In this document: positions 34,873 through 44,926 of the stretch, piece by piece | Position numbering within the stretch: the stretch's first letter is position 1 | Layout: every line of letters begins with the position of its first letter | From: Bordetella genomosp. 13 | GTDB lineage: Bacteria; Pseudomonadota; Gammaproteobacteria; Burkholderiales; Burkholderiaceae_B | Direction: 5' to 3' | DNA length: 64,000 nt | Assembly (NCBI RefSeq): GCF_002119665.1 | Contig: NZ_CP021111.1 | Coordinates: 4,402,001 to 4,466,000 of the forward strand | Program-made: the position numbers and the translations under genes | The notes under the pieces: model-generated | Databases searched by the model: none | Told to the model about the DNA's origin: nothing | The model's input: only the letters and a program-made list of their open reading frames with translations

Positions 34873-35364
34873 ATGGTCAGACCCGCCAACTCTCGTCCGC
34901 GTTCCCAATCCAGCCGCCGCTCGGGCGAGACCGCCCTGGGCTGGCTGGGCCTGGACATGCGCGGGGCCGGCGTACTGGCCACGGCGCGCATGCACCTGCA
35001 GATTCAGCAGGCGGTGGCGGCCATTCTGCCGCCGGGGCTGGGCGCGGTGTGCGTGGTAGCCCGGCTGGAAAGCCAGCGTCTGCAACTTGCCGTGCCGGGC
35101 CCGGCGCATGCCGCGAAGCTGCGCCAGCTGGCGCCGCGCATCGCGCAGGCGCTTGCCGCGCAAGGCTGGAACCTTAACGAAATAAGCGTGAAGGTTCAAG
35201 CCGGCATGCCCCGGCCTGGGGCAAAAGCGCCCCGCCCGCCCAAGCTGGCACAACCGCTGGGGCCTACTGCGCTGGACGCCTTCGAGTCACTGGGGCGGAA
35301 CGTGCGGCCCGGACCTCTGGCCGACGCGATCGCGCGCCTGCTGCAGCATCATAAAGGTGAGTAG
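34873..35364 (+). CDS. DUF721/DciA-like protein
   Basis: Protein of 163 residues. The central part (LGLDMRGAGVLATARMHLQIQQAVAAILP...CVVARLESQRLQLAVPGPAHAAKLRQLAPRIAQAL, given in parts) fits DUF721, the family of the helicase loader DciA. Flanks are Arg/Pro-rich and probably disordered, as in DciA. It may help load the replicative helicase, but the short tails make this uncertain. It is divergent from the M23 gene (27 bases between starts) and ends at a terminator before lpxC. Confidence 0.75.
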   Translation: MVRPANSRPRSQSSRRSGETALGWLGLDMRGAGVLATARMHLQIQQAVAAILPPGLGAVCVVARLESQRLQLAVPGPAHAAKLRQLAPRIAQALAAQGWNLNEISVKVQAGMPRPGAKAPRPPKLAQPLGPTALDAFESLGRNVRPGPLADAIARLLQHHKGE

Positions 35365-35365
35365 C

Positions 35366-35398
35366 GCTCCGGCCGGTGACGAAAGTACCGGAGCTTTT
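35366..35398 (+). terminator. Rho-independent terminator after the DciA-like gene
   Basis: GCTCCGG (35366-35372) pairs with CCGGAGC (35388-35394), followed by TTTT; the loop has 15 bases. It begins two bases after the stop codon. Confidence 0.75.
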
Positions 35399-35451
35399 GC
35401 AACGCCGCGCCCGGGCAGCGGCGCCCGGACGCAGCGCGAGGCCTCACGCCG

Positions 35452-36375
35452 TCAGGCGAGCTGCCATTCGTGGCGGAACGCCTGCGGGGCCTCGGCCTGG
35501 GACTCGTAGCTGACCAGCTCCCAGGCGTCCTGCTGCGCCATCAGCGCGCGGGCCAGTTGATTATTAAGGGCGTGGCCCGACTTCGAGGCCACGTAACGCG
35601 CCACCAACGGCTTGCCCAGCAGGTACAGGTCGCCGATGGCATCCAGAATCTTGTGTTTGACGAACTCGTCGTCGTAGCGCAACCCGTCGCTGTTGAGCAC
35701 CCGGTATTCGTCCATGACGATGGCGTTGTCCAGGCTGCCGCCGCGCGCCAGACCCATCGAGCGCAGCGCCTCGACCTCGTTGACGAAGCCGAAGGTGCGG
35801 GCGCGCGCGATCTCGCGCACGTAGGAATGGGTGGCGAAGTCGATCTCGGCGAAATTGGCCGTGGAGTCGATGGCGGGATGGCGGAAATCAATGGAGAACG
35901 CCAGCGCGTAGCCTTCGTGCGGCTCGAGGCGCGCCCACTTCTCGTTGCGGCCCTCGCCCTCGCGCACTTCGACGGGCTTCAACACGCGGATGAAGCGCTT
36001 GGGCGCGTTCTGCTCGACGATGCCGGCCGAGCGCAGCAGGTACACGAAGGTGGCCGCGCTGCCGTCCATGATGGGGACTTCTTCGGCCGTGAGGTCGACA
36101 TGCAGGTTGTCGATGCCCAGGCCGGCCAGCGCGGACATGAGGTGTTCGACGGTGGACACGCGCACATTGCCCTGCTGCAGCACCGACGCCATGCGCGTAT
36201 CGCCGACCGCGTCGGCGCGCGCCGGCAGGTCGACGACCTCGGGCAGGTCGACGCGGTGGAAGACGATGCCGGTATTGGCTTCGGCCGGACGCAGGGTGAG
36301 CTCGACGCGGCGGCCGGAGTGGACGCCAACACCGGTCGTGCGAACGAGATTCTGTATGCTGCGCTGTCGGAACAT
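35452..36375 (-). CDS. lpxC: UDP-3-O-acyl-N-acetylglucosamine deacetylase
   Basis: Protein of 307 residues. It catalyses the committed step of lipid A synthesis. Zinc ligands are visible as His78 ([10 protein letters not shown]), His241 and Asp245 (HKILDAIGD), and the catalytic His268 lies in [10 protein letters not shown]. It lies downstream of ftsZ with a 248-base gap. That gap contains TTACAAT at about 36441 on the minus strand as a possible -10, and a GC-rich hairpin nearer ftsZ. lpxC therefore probably has its own promoter as well as read-through from the dcw operon. Confidence 0.98.
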   Translation of the reverse strand: MFRQRSIQNLVRTTGVGVHSGRRVELTLRPAEANTGIVFHRVDLPEVVDLPARADAVGDTRMASVLQQGNVRVSTVEHLMSALAGLGIDNLHVDLTAEEVPIMDGSAATFVYLLRSAGIVEQNAPKRFIRVLKPVEVREGEGRNEKWARLEPHEGYALAFSIDFRHPAIDSTANFAEIDFATHSYVREIARARTFGFVNEVEALRSMGLARGGSLDNAIVMDEYRVLNSDGLRYDDEFVKHKILDAIGDLYLLGKPLVARYVASKSGHALNNQLARALMAQQDAWELVSYESQAEAPQAFRHEWQLA

Positions 36376-36549
36376 GTCGATGAAAATATCTGGGCCTGCG
36401 CCCTGAAATTACTGCTTCAGGCGCGACTACAGGAGACAAACATTGTAACCCGGCTGGAATATTGCCGCCATCTTGCGGTAATACGCCGAAACGGGATTCT
36501 TTGTACTAAACCCGTCCCTATATTATTCTCGCCGCGGACGGCTCCGCGT

Positions 36550-36576
36550 CCGGCCCGCCACGGGAAAGCGGGCCGG
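36550..36576. repeat. GC-rich hairpin between ftsZ and lpxC
   Basis: CCGGCCCGC (36550-36558) pairs exactly with GCGGGCCGG (36568-36576). No T-run follows on the minus strand, so it is more likely an mRNA processing or attenuation element than a terminator. Confidence 0.45.
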
Positions 36577-36623
36577 AGTTGAGGGAGGTACTGCCGGCCC
36601 TCGCGGGCCGAGGCTTGCGCCGT

Positions 36624-37817
36624 TCAGTCTGCCTGCTTGCGCAGGAACGCCGGGATGTCAAAGTGATCCATGCCCGAGCTTTCCAGCGCGCGCACCTGGG
36701 CCGAAGCCTGGCTGCGCGGGTTGCGCATCACCGAGGGCATGTCCAGGTTGCGGTAGTCGCCACCCTGTTGGCCGGCGGCGGCCATCATGCCGGCCAGCGG
36801 CAGGTTGTCGGTGCCGGTGCGCAGCGCCTCGGCGGCGCTCTGCACCAGTTGCGGACGCGCGGCGGCGCGGCCCAGGCCGGTGGCCACGACGGTCACGCGC
36901 AGCGACTCGCCCATGGCCTCGTCGTACGCGGTGCCGAAGATCACGGTGGCGTCGTCCGAAGCATAGCTGCGGATCGTTTCCATGATCTCGCGCGTTTCGC
37001 GCATCTTCAGCGAGCGGCTGGCGGTGATGTTGACCAGCACGCCGCGCGCGCCGTTCAGGTCCACGCCTTCCAGCAGCGGGCACGCGATGGCCTTTTCGGC
37101 CGCCACGCGGGCACGGTCGGCGCCCGACGCGGTCGCGGTGCCCATCATGGCCTGGCCCTGCTCGCCCATGATGGTCTTCACGTCTTCGAAGTCGACGTTG
37201 ACGTTGCCTTCGACGTTGATGATCTCGGCGATGCCCGCGCACGCGTTGTGCAGGATGTCGTCGGCGGACTTGAAGCAGTCTTCCTGCGTCGCGTCCTCGT
37301 CCATCAGTTCATACAGGTTCTCGTTCAGCACGACGATCAGCGAGTGCACGTGCTTGGCCAGTTCGCTGATGCCGTCCTCGGCCATGCGCAGGCGCTTGTT
37401 GCCTTCGAACGAGAAGGGCTTGGTGACCACGCCCACCGTCAGAATGCCCAGCTCCTTGGCCACTTCGGCCACCACCGGACCCGCGCCGGTGCCCGTGCCG
37501 CCGCCCATGCCGGCGGTGATGAACACCATGTGCGCGCCGTTCAGCGCCGCGCGAATCTCTTCGCGCGCCGTCTCGGCCGAGGCGCGGCCCTGCTCCGGCT
37601 TGGCGCCGGCGCCCAGGCCGGTGCGGCCCAGGCGGATCTGCACGGGCGCGTTGGTCGCGGCCAGTGCCTGCGCATCGGTGTTGGCGCAGATGAAATCCAC
37701 GCCGCTCACGCCGCTGCGAATCATGTGCGCCACGGCATTGCCGCCCGCACCGCCCACACCAACGACCTTTATCACGGTCCCTTTGGTGTTGTTCTCAAGC
37801 ATCTCGAAATTCATCAT
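36624..37817 (-). CDS. ftsZ: Cell division protein FtsZ
   Basis: Protein of 397 residues. It is the tubulin-like GTPase that forms the division ring. The GTP-binding signature GGGTGTG is at residues 105-111, and the nucleotide loop VGVGGAGGNAV is near the N-terminus. The conserved C-terminal peptide (FDIPAFLRKQAD), which binds FtsA and ZipA, is intact after a variable linker. It is separated from ftsA by 180 bases, the longest gap inside the cluster, so a separate ftsZ promoter is likely. Confidence 0.99.
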   Translation of the reverse strand: MMNFEMLENNTKGTVIKVVGVGGAGGNAVAHMIRSGVSGVDFICANTDAQALAATNAPVQIRLGRTGLGAGAKPEQGRASAETAREEIRAALNGAHMVFITAGMGGGTGTGAGPVVAEVAKELGILTVGVVTKPFSFEGNKRLRMAEDGISELAKHVHSLIVVLNENLYELMDEDATQEDCFKSADDILHNACAGIAEIINVEGNVNVDFEDVKTIMGEQGQAMMGTATASGADRARVAAEKAIACPLLEGVDLNGARGVLVNITASRSLKMRETREIMETIRSYASDDATVIFGTAYDEAMGESLRVTVVATGLGRAAARPQLVQSAAEALRTGTDNLPLAGMMAAAGQQGGDYRNLDMPSVMRNPRSQASAQVRALESSGMDHFDIPAFLRKQAD

Positions 37818-37837
37818 GATGACTCCCTCACAAGTCC

Positions 37838-37849
37838 GATTTGCAAATC
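37838..37849. promoter_or_regulatory. Perfect palindrome upstream of ftsZ
   Basis: GATTTGCAAATC, a 12-base palindrome, lies 20 bases before the ftsZ start codon in an AT-richer stretch. The same intergenic region carries a seven-base inverted repeat (GGTCCGT/ACGGACC, 37942-37970). Confidence 0.35.
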
Positions 37850-37997
37850 ACAAAATTCCCGATTACTGCCTTTTTCTTGTGAATCGCCTCAAAGCAGAAG
37901 CCGACCGGGTAGTCCGCCACGGGTTTGAAGCGCCTCCTTCGGGTCCGTTTTTCTTTTTCAAGGACGGACCTCCGGCGGGCTTTACGCCTACCGTTCC

Positions 37998-39224
37998 CTA
38001 ATTCATGAACCACTCCTTCATGCGCGCCAGCAGCGACTTGAAGTTGCCGGTCTGCGCCGCCACCTTGCGGCCGCGCAGGCGCTGCATGCGCGCCTCCTGC
38101 AGCAGGCCCATCACGGTGGAGAAGCGTGGATTGCGCATCACGTCGGCGAGGCTGCCCTCGTACTCGGGCACGGCCACGCGCACCGGCTTCAGGAACACGT
38201 CCTCCGCCAGCTCGACCATGCCGGGCAACTGGGCGGTGCCGCCCGTCAGCACCACGCCCGACGCCAGCAGGTCTTCGTAGCCGGAATCGCGCACCACCTG
38301 CTGCACAAGGCCGAACAGTTCCTCGACGCGCGGCTCGATGACGGCGCCCAGCGCCTGGCGCTTGACCTGCCGCGGACCGCGATCGCCCAGGCCGGGCACC
38401 TCGACCGCCTCTTCGGGGCGGGCCAGCACCTGCTTGGCCACGCCGTAGCGCAGCTTGATCTCTTCCGCGTCCGGCGTGGGCGTGCGCAGCATGGCCGCGA
38501 TGTCGTTGGTGATCTGGTCGCCGGCGATGGGAATCACCGCCGTGTGGCGGATCGCGCCGCCGGTGAAGATCGCCACGTCGGTGGTGCCGCCGCCGATGTC
38601 GACCAGCACCACGCCCAGCTCCTTCTCGTCGGAGGTCAGGCAGGCCAGGCTCGAGGCCAGCGGCTGCAGGATCAGGTCCTGCACTTCCAGGCCGCAGCGT
38701 CGCACGCACTTGACGATGTTCTGAGCCGCGCTGACCGCGCCGGTGACGATGTGCACGCGCACTTCCAGGCGCAGGCCGCTCATGCCGATGGGCTCGCGGA
38801 TGTCTTCCTGGCCGTCGACGATGAACTCCTGCGTCAGCACGTGCAGCACCTGCTGATCGGTCGGGATGTTGACCGCCTTGGCGGTCTCGATCACGCGCGC
38901 CACGTCAGTGGCGGTCACTTCCTTGTCCTTCACGGCCACCATGCCGCTGGAGTTGAAGCTGCGGATGTGGCTGCCCGCGATGCCGGTATAGACGTCGCGG
39001 ATCTTGCAGTCGGCCATCAACTCGGCCTCCTCCAGCGCGCGCTGGATGGAGTTGACGGTGGTCTCGATGTTGACGACCACGCCCTTGCGCATGCCGCGCG
39101 ACTCGTGCTGGCCCAGGCCAAGCACTTCGAAACGTCCTTCCGGCAGGATCTCGGCGACCACAGCCACTACCTTGCTGGTGCCGATATCGAGGGCGACGAT
39201 GAGGTCCTTGATGTCACGGGTCAT
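37998..39224 (-). CDS. ftsA: Cell division protein FtsA
   Basis: Protein of 408 residues with an actin-like fold that tethers FtsZ to the membrane. Motifs include IVALDIGTSKVVAVV (phosphate 1) and VVLVDIGGGTTDVAIF (phosphate 2). The C-terminal amphipathic membrane-targeting helix is present (SLLARMKEWFMN). The ATG at 39224 is the family start. It begins four bases after the ftsQ stop codon. Confidence 0.98.
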   Translation of the reverse strand: MTRDIKDLIVALDIGTSKVVAVVAEILPEGRFEVLGLGQHESRGMRKGVVVNIETTVNSIQRALEEAELMADCKIRDVYTGIAGSHIRSFNSSGMVAVKDKEVTATDVARVIETAKAVNIPTDQQVLHVLTQEFIVDGQEDIREPIGMSGLRLEVRVHIVTGAVSAAQNIVKCVRRCGLEVQDLILQPLASSLACLTSDEKELGVVLVDIGGGTTDVAIFTGGAIRHTAVIPIAGDQITNDIAAMLRTPTPDAEEIKLRYGVAKQVLARPEEAVEVPGLGDRGPRQVKRQALGAVIEPRVEELFGLVQQVVRDSGYEDLLASGVVLTGGTAQLPGMVELAEDVFLKPVRVAVPEYEGSLADVMRNPRFSTVMGLLQEARMQRLRGRKVAAQTGNFKSLLARMKEWFMN

Positions 39225-39228
39225 GGCG

Positions 39229-40041
39229 TTATCGTTTCTTGGGTGATTTCGTTTGAGGATGCGGTTCGGGCAGCGGGGCCAGCGCCAGCGCGAAGCCATT
39301 CGGATAGCGCAGGTCGGCCTGCGTCACGGTGCGGCCCTCCAGGCGCGTGACGACCGACGGCCACGCCTGCACGAAGCGCTGGATGCGCGCCGCGAACGGC
39401 AGCGCGCCGGGCAGGCCCAGCGGATCGGGCGCATCGGCGGCCGGGTCGCGCCCCAGGTCCAGCACCAGGTCGTTGGACAGCGTGGCCCGCCAGGCATATC
39501 GCGGGCTCAGTTCCAGCTCTTTCACGCGCAGGTCCAGCGGCGCGAACCAGCGCGCCAGCTCGGCGTAGCGCTGCACCACCAGTTCCTGGCTGCCCTCCGG
39601 CCCCGCGAACTGCGGCAGGTCCGCATCGTCGTCCAGTTCGCCCGTGTTGGCCGTGAACGCCTCGCCCCAGGTGTTGATCATCTGGTTCTCGTTCCACAGC
39701 GCCAAGGGCTGCTGCTCCTCGATGCGCACGCGCAGCGTGTTGGGCCAGATGCGCCTGACCGTGGCGCGCCGCACCCAGGGCACCGACTCGAACACCTCGC
39801 GCGCCTCGTCCAGGTCCACGGTGAAGAAGTTGCCCTGGAAGCGGCCGGCGATCGACGCTCGCACCGCGCCTGGCGACACATAGTGCAGCTGGCTGTCCGG
39901 CATGGGCTCGAGCTCGATGGCCGACAGCGTGAAATACGGACGCTGAGCCACCCATGCCACGCCGGCGGCGAGCATGATCGCTACCGCCAGCACGGCCAGC
40001 GTGTTGGCGATGAGGTTGATGGTACGGGCGTCGTTCCACAC
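39229..40041 (-). CDS. ftsQ: Cell division protein FtsQ
   Basis: Protein of 270 residues. A short cytoplasmic tail and one membrane segment (about 10-32) precede the POTRA domain (FTLSAIELEPMPDSQLHYVSP) and the FtsQ beta domain (VPWVRRATVRRIWPNTLRVRIEEQQPLALWN, split), which recruits FtsL/FtsB. It is nine bases downstream of ddl. The tail is basic and proline-rich. Confidence 0.96.
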   Translation of the reverse strand: MWNDARTINLIANTLAVLAVAIMLAAGVAWVAQRPYFTLSAIELEPMPDSQLHYVSPGAVRASIAGRFQGNFFTVDLDEAREVFESVPWVRRATVRRIWPNTLRVRIEEQQPLALWNENQMINTWGEAFTANTGELDDDADLPQFAGPEGSQELVVQRYAELARWFAPLDLRVKELELSPRYAWRATLSNDLVLDLGRDPAADAPDPLGLPGALPFAARIQRFVQAWPSVVTRLEGRTVTQADLRYPNGFALALAPLPEPHPQTKSPKKR

Positions 40042-40050
40042 GATTTCCTG

Positions 40051-41028
40051 TCAATCCTTGCGTGCCGGGCTGCGTACTTTGCACGCCGCGCCGGCCAGTA
40101 TCGTCACGCACAGGTCGGCGTAGCTCATGCCCACCGCCCGCGCCGCCATGGGGACCAGCGAATGGCTGGTCATGCCCGGCGACGTGTTCATCTCGATCAA
40201 CCACGGCTGGCCCTTCCGGTCCAGCATGAAGTCCGCCCGCCCCCAGCCTTCGCAGCCCAGGACGCGATAGGCCTGCACCGCCAGCTCGCCGATGCGGTGC
40301 GCCACGTCGTCCGGCAGGTCGGCCGGGCAGAAATACTGCGTGTCGTCGGAGAAATACTTGTGCTCGTAGTCGTAGTTGCCGCCGGGCGCCGCGATCTCGA
40401 TCACCGGCAGCGCACGGGCCTCGGACCCGCTGCCCAGGATGGCCACAGTCAGTTCGCGTCCGCTGATGAAGGCCTCGGCCAGCACGGTGCTGTCGAAACG
40501 CGCCGCCTCGGCATAGGCCGCCTTCATGTCCGAGTAGCCCGACACCTTGGTGATGCCCACGGTCGAGCCCTCGTGCGGCGGCTTGAGGATCAGCGGCAGC
40601 TGCAGGCGATCGGGCACCAGGCGCAGCTCGGTGGTTGAATCCAGCACTTCGAACGCAGGCGTGGGCAGGCCGTGCTGCAGCCACACGCGCTTGGTCATGA
40701 TCTTGTCCATGGCCACGCTCGAGGCCATGGGGCCGCTGCCGGTGTACGGGATGCCCAGCAGCTCCAGCGCGCCCTGGATGGTGCCGTCCTCGCCGTAGCG
40801 GCCGTGCAGTGCGATGAACACGCGATCGAAGCCGGCCTGCGCGAGCTCGGCCAGGCTGCGCTCGCCGGTATCGAACAGATGCGCGTCCACGCCGGCCGAG
40901 CTCAGTGCCTCGTGCACGCCCGCACCGGACATCAGCGAGACGTCGCGCTCGGCGGACCGGCCGCCGTACAGCACGCCGACCCTGCCGAGGGCCTTGACGT
41001 CGATAACGGTGTTCGACGGGGTATTCAT
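40051..41028 (-). CDS. ddl: D-alanine--D-alanine ligase
   Basis: Protein of 325 residues, an ATP-grasp enzyme making the D-Ala-D-Ala end of the peptidoglycan stem peptide. Motifs include [42 protein letters not shown] and [19 protein letters not shown] with [10 protein letters not shown]. The ATG overlaps the murC stop as ATGA (41025-41028). Confidence 0.98.
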   Translation of the reverse strand: MNTPSNTVIDVKALGRVGVLYGGRSAERDVSLMSGAGVHEALSSAGVDAHLFDTGERSLAELAQAGFDRVFIALHGRYGEDGTIQGALELLGIPYTGSGPMASSVAMDKIMTKRVWLQHGLPTPAFEVLDSTTELRLVPDRLQLPLILKPPHEGSTVGITKVSGYSDMKAAYAEAARFDSTVLAEAFISGRELTVAILGSGSEARALPVIEIAAPGGNYDYEHKYFSDDTQYFCPADLPDDVAHRIGELAVQAYRVLGCEGWGRADFMLDRKGQPWLIEMNTSPGMTSHSLVPMAARAVGMSYADLCVTILAGAACKVRSPARKD

Positions 41029-42434
41029 GCCCGACCTCCCAATTGCGCGGGCACGCGGCTGATCGAGCCGGCGCCCATCACGATGACCACGTCGCCGTCG
41101 CGCACGAAATCCCGCACGGCCTGCGGCAGCTCGGTCACATCGTCCACGAATACCGGTTCGATCTTGCCGGCCACGCGCAGCGCGCGCGTCAGGGCTCGGC
41201 CGTCCGCCGCGACCAGCGGGGGTTCGCCGGCCGAATACACCTCGGTCAGCAGCACGCCGTCGGCGGTGCCCAGCACGCGCACGAAGTCCTCGAAGCAGTC
41301 CCGCGTGCGCGTATAGCGGTGCGGCTGGAAGGCCAGCACGATGCGTCGCTGCGGCCACGCGCCGCGGGCGGCGGCCAGCGTGGCCGCCATCTCGACCGGG
41401 TGGTGTCCGTAATCGTCGATCAGCGTGAACGTGCCGCCGCCGTGTTCCGCGGGCACGTCGATATCGCCCCACTGCGTGAAGCGGCGGCCCACGCCCTTGA
41501 AGGCGGCCAGCGCTTCGGCGATGGCCCGGTCGGGTACGCCCAGTTCGGTGGCCACGGCAATGGCGGCCAGCGCGTTGCGCACATTGTGCAGGCCGGGCAG
41601 GTTCAGCTCGATGTGCAGGTCGGGCATCAGCCCCTGGTCGCGGTCGCGGCGCTGCACGCGAAAGCGCATGCGCGTGCCGTCCGGCTGCACGTCCTGGGCG
41701 CACACCTGTGCCTCGGGATTCAGCCCGTAGGTGGTGATCGGCCGGGACACGAACGGCATGATCTCGCGCACGTTCGCGTCGTCCAGGCACAGCACCGCGC
41801 TGCCGTAGAACGGCAGGCGCTGCGTGAACTCGATGAACGCGCTCTTCAGGCGCGCCACGTCGTGCCCGTAAGTGTCCATGTGGTCGGCATCGATGTTGGT
41901 CACGATGGCCATCACGGGCAGCAGGTTCAGGAACGAAGCATCCGACTCGTCGGCCTCCACCACGATGTATTCGCCCTGGCCGAGCTGCGCGTTGGCGCCG
42001 GCCGAGTTCAGGCGGCCGCCGATGACGAAGGTCGGATCCATGCCGCCTGCCGCCAGCACGCTGGCCACCAGGCTGGTGGTCGTGGTCTTGCCGTGGGTGC
42101 CCGCCACGGCAATGCCGCGCTTCAGGCGCATCAGTTCGGCCAGCATGACCGCGCGCGGCACCACCGGGATGCGGGCGGCACGAGCCGCGATCACCTCGGG
42201 GTTGTCGCCCGCCACGGCCGTGGAGGTGACGATGGCGTCGGCGTCGGCCACGTTGGCGGCATCGTGGCCTATGGCCACGCTCATGCCCAGGCTGGCCAGC
42301 CGGCGCGTGACGGCGGACTCGTTCAGGTCGGAACCGCTGACCTGGTAACCCAGGTTCAGCAGCACCTCGGCGATGCCGCTCATGCCCGAGCCGCCCACGC
42401 CGACGAAATGAATATGTTGGATACGGTGTTTCAT
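41025..42434 (-). CDS. murC: UDP-N-acetylmuramate--L-alanine ligase
   Basis: Protein of 469 residues. It adds L-Ala to UDP-MurNAc. It has the N-terminal [19 protein letters not shown], the ATP loop [14 protein letters not shown], and the later Mur ligase blocks ([24 protein letters not shown]). The ATG at 42434 is one base from the murG stop, so coupled translation is likely. Confidence 0.98.
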   Translation of the reverse strand: MKHRIQHIHFVGVGGSGMSGIAEVLLNLGYQVSGSDLNESAVTRRLASLGMSVAIGHDAANVADADAIVTSTAVAGDNPEVIAARAARIPVVPRAVMLAELMRLKRGIAVAGTHGKTTTTSLVASVLAAGGMDPTFVIGGRLNSAGANAQLGQGEYIVVEADESDASFLNLLPVMAIVTNIDADHMDTYGHDVARLKSAFIEFTQRLPFYGSAVLCLDDANVREIMPFVSRPITTYGLNPEAQVCAQDVQPDGTRMRFRVQRRDRDQGLMPDLHIELNLPGLHNVRNALAAIAVATELGVPDRAIAEALAAFKGVGRRFTQWGDIDVPAEHGGGTFTLIDDYGHHPVEMAATLAAARGAWPQRRIVLAFQPHRYTRTRDCFEDFVRVLGTADGVLLTEVYSAGEPPLVAADGRALTRALRVAGKIEPVFVDDVTELPQAVRDFVRDGDVVIVMGAGSISRVPAQLGGRA

Positions 42435-42435
42435 G

Positions 42436-43521
42436 TCAGTTCCGCCGGCCCGCGGCCTGTTCGCAGACGTCGGCGATATGGACCGCCGCCTGGGGACGCG
42501 CATGCGCGCGCGCCCGTTCGGCGACGGCCTGGAGTTCGGATCGGGTGCGCTGGGCCAGCCAGCCGGCCAGCCACTCGGGCGTCAGGCCCGGTTGAGGTTG
42601 CAGCCAGGCGGCCTCGCCCTCTGCCAGGAAGCGCGCATTGGCGGTCTGGTGGTCGTCGATGGCGTGCGGGAAAGGCACGAACAGCGCGGCCACGCCGGCC
42701 GCGGCCACTTCGGACACCGTCATCGCGCCGGCCCGGCATACCATCAGGTCGGCCGCCGCCATGGCGCCCGCCATGTCGTCGATGAAGGCACGGCATTCGG
42801 CCTGCACGCCGGCATCGGCATAGGCTTGCGCCAGGGCCTCGATGTGTTGCTCGCCCGCCTGGTGCACCACTTGCGGACGCTGCTCCACGGGCAGACGCGC
42901 CAGCGCGAGCGGCAAGGTCTCGTTCAGCACCTGCGCCCCCAGGCTGCCGCCCACCACCAGCAGGCGCAGCGGGCCGCTGCGGCCGGCGTAGCGCTGGGCG
43001 GGCTCGGGCAGCGCGCACAGCTCGGCACGCACCGGGTTGCCCAGCACTTCACCGCGCGGCAGTACGCCGGGAAAGCCGCTGAGCACGCGGCGCGCCACGC
43101 GCGCCAGCCAGCGGTTGGCGGTGCCGGCCACGGCATTCTGTTCATGCACGACCAGCGGCATGCCGCGCAGCGCCGCCATCACGCCGCCCGGAAAGGCCAC
43201 GTAGCCACCCATGCCCAGCACCACGTCGGGACGCACGTCGGAGAGCCGGCCCCAGGCCTGACCCAGCGCGCGCGTCAACACGAAAGGCAGCCGCAGCACC
43301 GCGGCCGCGCCGCGGCCGCGCAGGCCGGCGAAGCGCAGCGGCACCAGGTCGTAGCCGCGCGTGGGCACCAGACGCCCTTCCATCTTGTCGGGGTTGCCCA
43401 GCCACATCACGCGCCAGCCGCGCTGGCGCAGCACGTCGGCCACGGCCAGGCCCGGCATGATGTGCCCGCCGGTGCCCCCGGCCATGATCAGGATGGTGCG
43501 GTTGCGGGCGTCCACGCTCAT
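42436..43521 (-). CDS. murG: MurG glycosyltransferase
   Basis: Protein of 361 residues. It transfers GlcNAc to lipid I to make lipid II on the inner face of the membrane. Signature loops are [17 protein letters not shown] and [12 protein letters not shown], and the UDP-GlcNAc site is [15 protein letters not shown]. The start overlaps the ftsW stop as ATGA. The open frame continues far upstream through ftsW and the repeats, but the MurG N-terminus is clear at 43521. Confidence 0.98.
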   Translation of the reverse strand: MSVDARNRTILIMAGGTGGHIMPGLAVADVLRQRGWRVMWLGNPDKMEGRLVPTRGYDLVPLRFAGLRGRGAAAVLRLPFVLTRALGQAWGRLSDVRPDVVLGMGGYVAFPGGVMAALRGMPLVVHEQNAVAGTANRWLARVARRVLSGFPGVLPRGEVLGNPVRAELCALPEPAQRYAGRSGPLRLLVVGGSLGAQVLNETLPLALARLPVEQRPQVVHQAGEQHIEALAQAYADAGVQAECRAFIDDMAGAMAAADLMVCRAGAMTVSEVAAAGVAALFVPFPHAIDDHQTANARFLAEGEAAWLQPQPGLTPEWLAGWLAQRTRSELQAVAERARAHARPQAAVHIADVCEQAAGRRN

Positions 43522-44711
43522 ACCCGCCCCCCGCGCATCATCACGCGGTTCTCGATGTCCACGCGCACCAGCAGTCCCAGCGCGCACAGGTTCATCACGA
43601 TGCCCGAGCCGCCGTAGCTCATCAGCGGCAGCGTCAGGCCCTTGGTGGGCAGAAGGCCCAGGCACACGCCCATGTTGATGAAAGCCTGCACGCCGAACCA
43701 CATCGCCACGCCATGCGCCACCAGGCCGGCGAAGGTGCGCTCCATGGCGATGGCCTGGCGGCCGATGTCGAAGCCGCGCTGCACGACGATGGCGAACAGG
43801 CAGATCACCAGCATCACGCCGGCGAAGCCCAGTTCTTCGCCCACCACGGCCATCAGGAAGTCGGTGTGGGCCTCGGGCAGGTAGTGCAGCTTCTCGACGC
43901 TGGCCCCCAGGCCCACGCCGAACCATTCGCCGCGGCCCAGCGCGATCAGCGAGTGCGACAGCTGGTAGGCGCTGCCGTAGGCATTCTCTTCGTTCCAGGG
44001 ATCCAGATACGCGAACAGGCGCGCACGGCGCCACGGCGAGACCCAGATCAGCAGCAGGAACATGCCCAGCAGCACGGCCAACAGGCTGCTGAAGTACTTG
44101 CCGTTGATGCCGCCCAGGAACAGGATGCCGATGGCGATGGCCACGATCACCATGAAGGCGCCCAGGTCGGGCTCGAGCAGCAGCAGCATGCCCACGCCGC
44201 CCAGCGCGCAGGCCATGGGCAGGAAGCCGCGCGCGAACGCCTGCATGTGTTCCTGCTTGCGCACCGTGTAGTCGGCCGCATACACGACCGCGGCCAGCTT
44301 CATCAGTTCGGAAGGCTGGAAGTTGATCGGGCCCAGCGGAATCCAGCGGTGCGCGCCATTGACCTCGCGGCCGATGCCGGGCACCAGCACGGCGGCCAGC
44401 ATCACCAGCGCCACCATGAACAGCGGCACCGCCATGCGCTGCCAGACGCGCACCGGTATGGTCAGCACGACCAGCGCGGCCAGCACGCCGGTGCCCATGA
44501 AGATGCCGTGGCGCAGGATGAAGTAGTACCGCCCGTACGACGCGTAGCGCGGGCCGTCGGCCAGGCCGATCGAGGCCGAGTACACCATCAGCAGCCCCAG
44601 CAGCAGCAGCGTCGAGGCGGCGACGATCAGCGCCATGTCGCAATTGCGCATGCGAGTGCGGCCGGGCGGCACGGCGTTGACGCTGGCAGTCAGTTCGGCG
44701 AACAGGCTCAT
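43518..44711 (-). CDS. ftsW: SEDS peptidoglycan polymerase FtsW
   Basis: Protein of 397 residues with ten hydrophobic segments. SEDS features include [47 protein letters not shown] and [11 protein letters not shown]. It polymerises septal glycan with FtsI. Its ATG (44711-44709) overlaps the stop codon of the 72-residue repeat frame as ATGA, which suggests it is translated by coupling to the repeat ORF. Confidence 0.98.
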   Translation of the reverse strand: MSLFAELTASVNAVPPGRTRMRNCDMALIVAASTLLLLGLLMVYSASIGLADGPRYASYGRYYFILRHGIFMGTGVLAALVVLTIPVRVWQRMAVPLFMVALVMLAAVLVPGIGREVNGAHRWIPLGPINFQPSELMKLAAVVYAADYTVRKQEHMQAFARGFLPMACALGGVGMLLLLEPDLGAFMVIVAIAIGILFLGGINGKYFSSLLAVLLGMFLLLIWVSPWRRARLFAYLDPWNEENAYGSAYQLSHSLIALGRGEWFGVGLGASVEKLHYLPEAHTDFLMAVVGEELGFAGVMLVICLFAIVVQRGFDIGRQAIAMERTFAGLVAHGVAMWFGVQAFINMGVCLGLLPTKGLTLPLMSYGGSGIVMNLCALGLLVRVDIENRVMMRGGRV

Positions 44712-44926
44712 ATGCGGCCCCTTGCGCTACGCGCCGTCCCCCCAAGGGGGAGTTCGCCCTTGAAGCGGTTCTGCGGGAAGCAATCCGCCCCCTTGGCGCT
44801 ACGCGCCGTCCCCCCAAGGGGGAATTCGCCCTTGAAGCGGTTCTGCGGGAAGCAATCCGCCCCCTTGGCGCTACGCGCCGTCCCCCCAAGGGGGAATTCG
44901 CCCTTGAAGCGGTTCTGCGGGCTCAT
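44708..44926 (-). CDS. 72-residue repeat ORF bridging murD and ftsW
   Basis: The ATG (44926-44924) overlaps the murD stop as ATGA, and the TGA (44710-44708) overlaps the ftsW ATG as ATGA. The 72 residues are exactly three 24-residue units of the form [24 protein letters not shown]; the first begins MS, the others CF, and the third ends ARGRI. The peptide is basic, soluble and Gly/Arg-rich with no known domain. It is probably a repeat insertion that remains translated to keep coupling to ftsW. Whether the peptide itself does anything is unknown. Confidence 0.5.
   Translation of the reverse strand: MSPQNRFKGEFPLGGTARSAKGADCFPQNRFKGEFPLGGTARSAKGADCFPQNRFKGELPLGGTARSARGRI
44711..44926. repeat. 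Three-copy 72-bp tandem repeat in the dcw operon
   Basis: Units lie at 44855-44926, 44783-44854 and 44711-44782 and are almost identical (shared core GCGCTACGCGCCGTCCCCCC, at a spacing of exactly 72). Each unit contains the self-complementary CCCCCCAAGGGGG. The array is flanked by the eight-base direct repeat GGCTCATA (44705-44712 and 44920-44927), which includes the ftsW start and the murD stop. I recall similar peptides as spurious ORFs in Bordetella/Achromobacter genomes, so it may be a dispersed family; that is unverified here. Confidence 0.95.

Noticed and set aside
42436..44889. Single 817-codon frame joining murG with the repeat region
   Set aside because: MurG starts normally at 43521 with an ATGA overlap to ftsW; the upstream part is ftsW and the repeats read in another frame, so this is not a real fusion.
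44711..44926. CRISPR array
   Set aside because: The units are contiguous 72-bp tandem copies without spacers and in coding phase.
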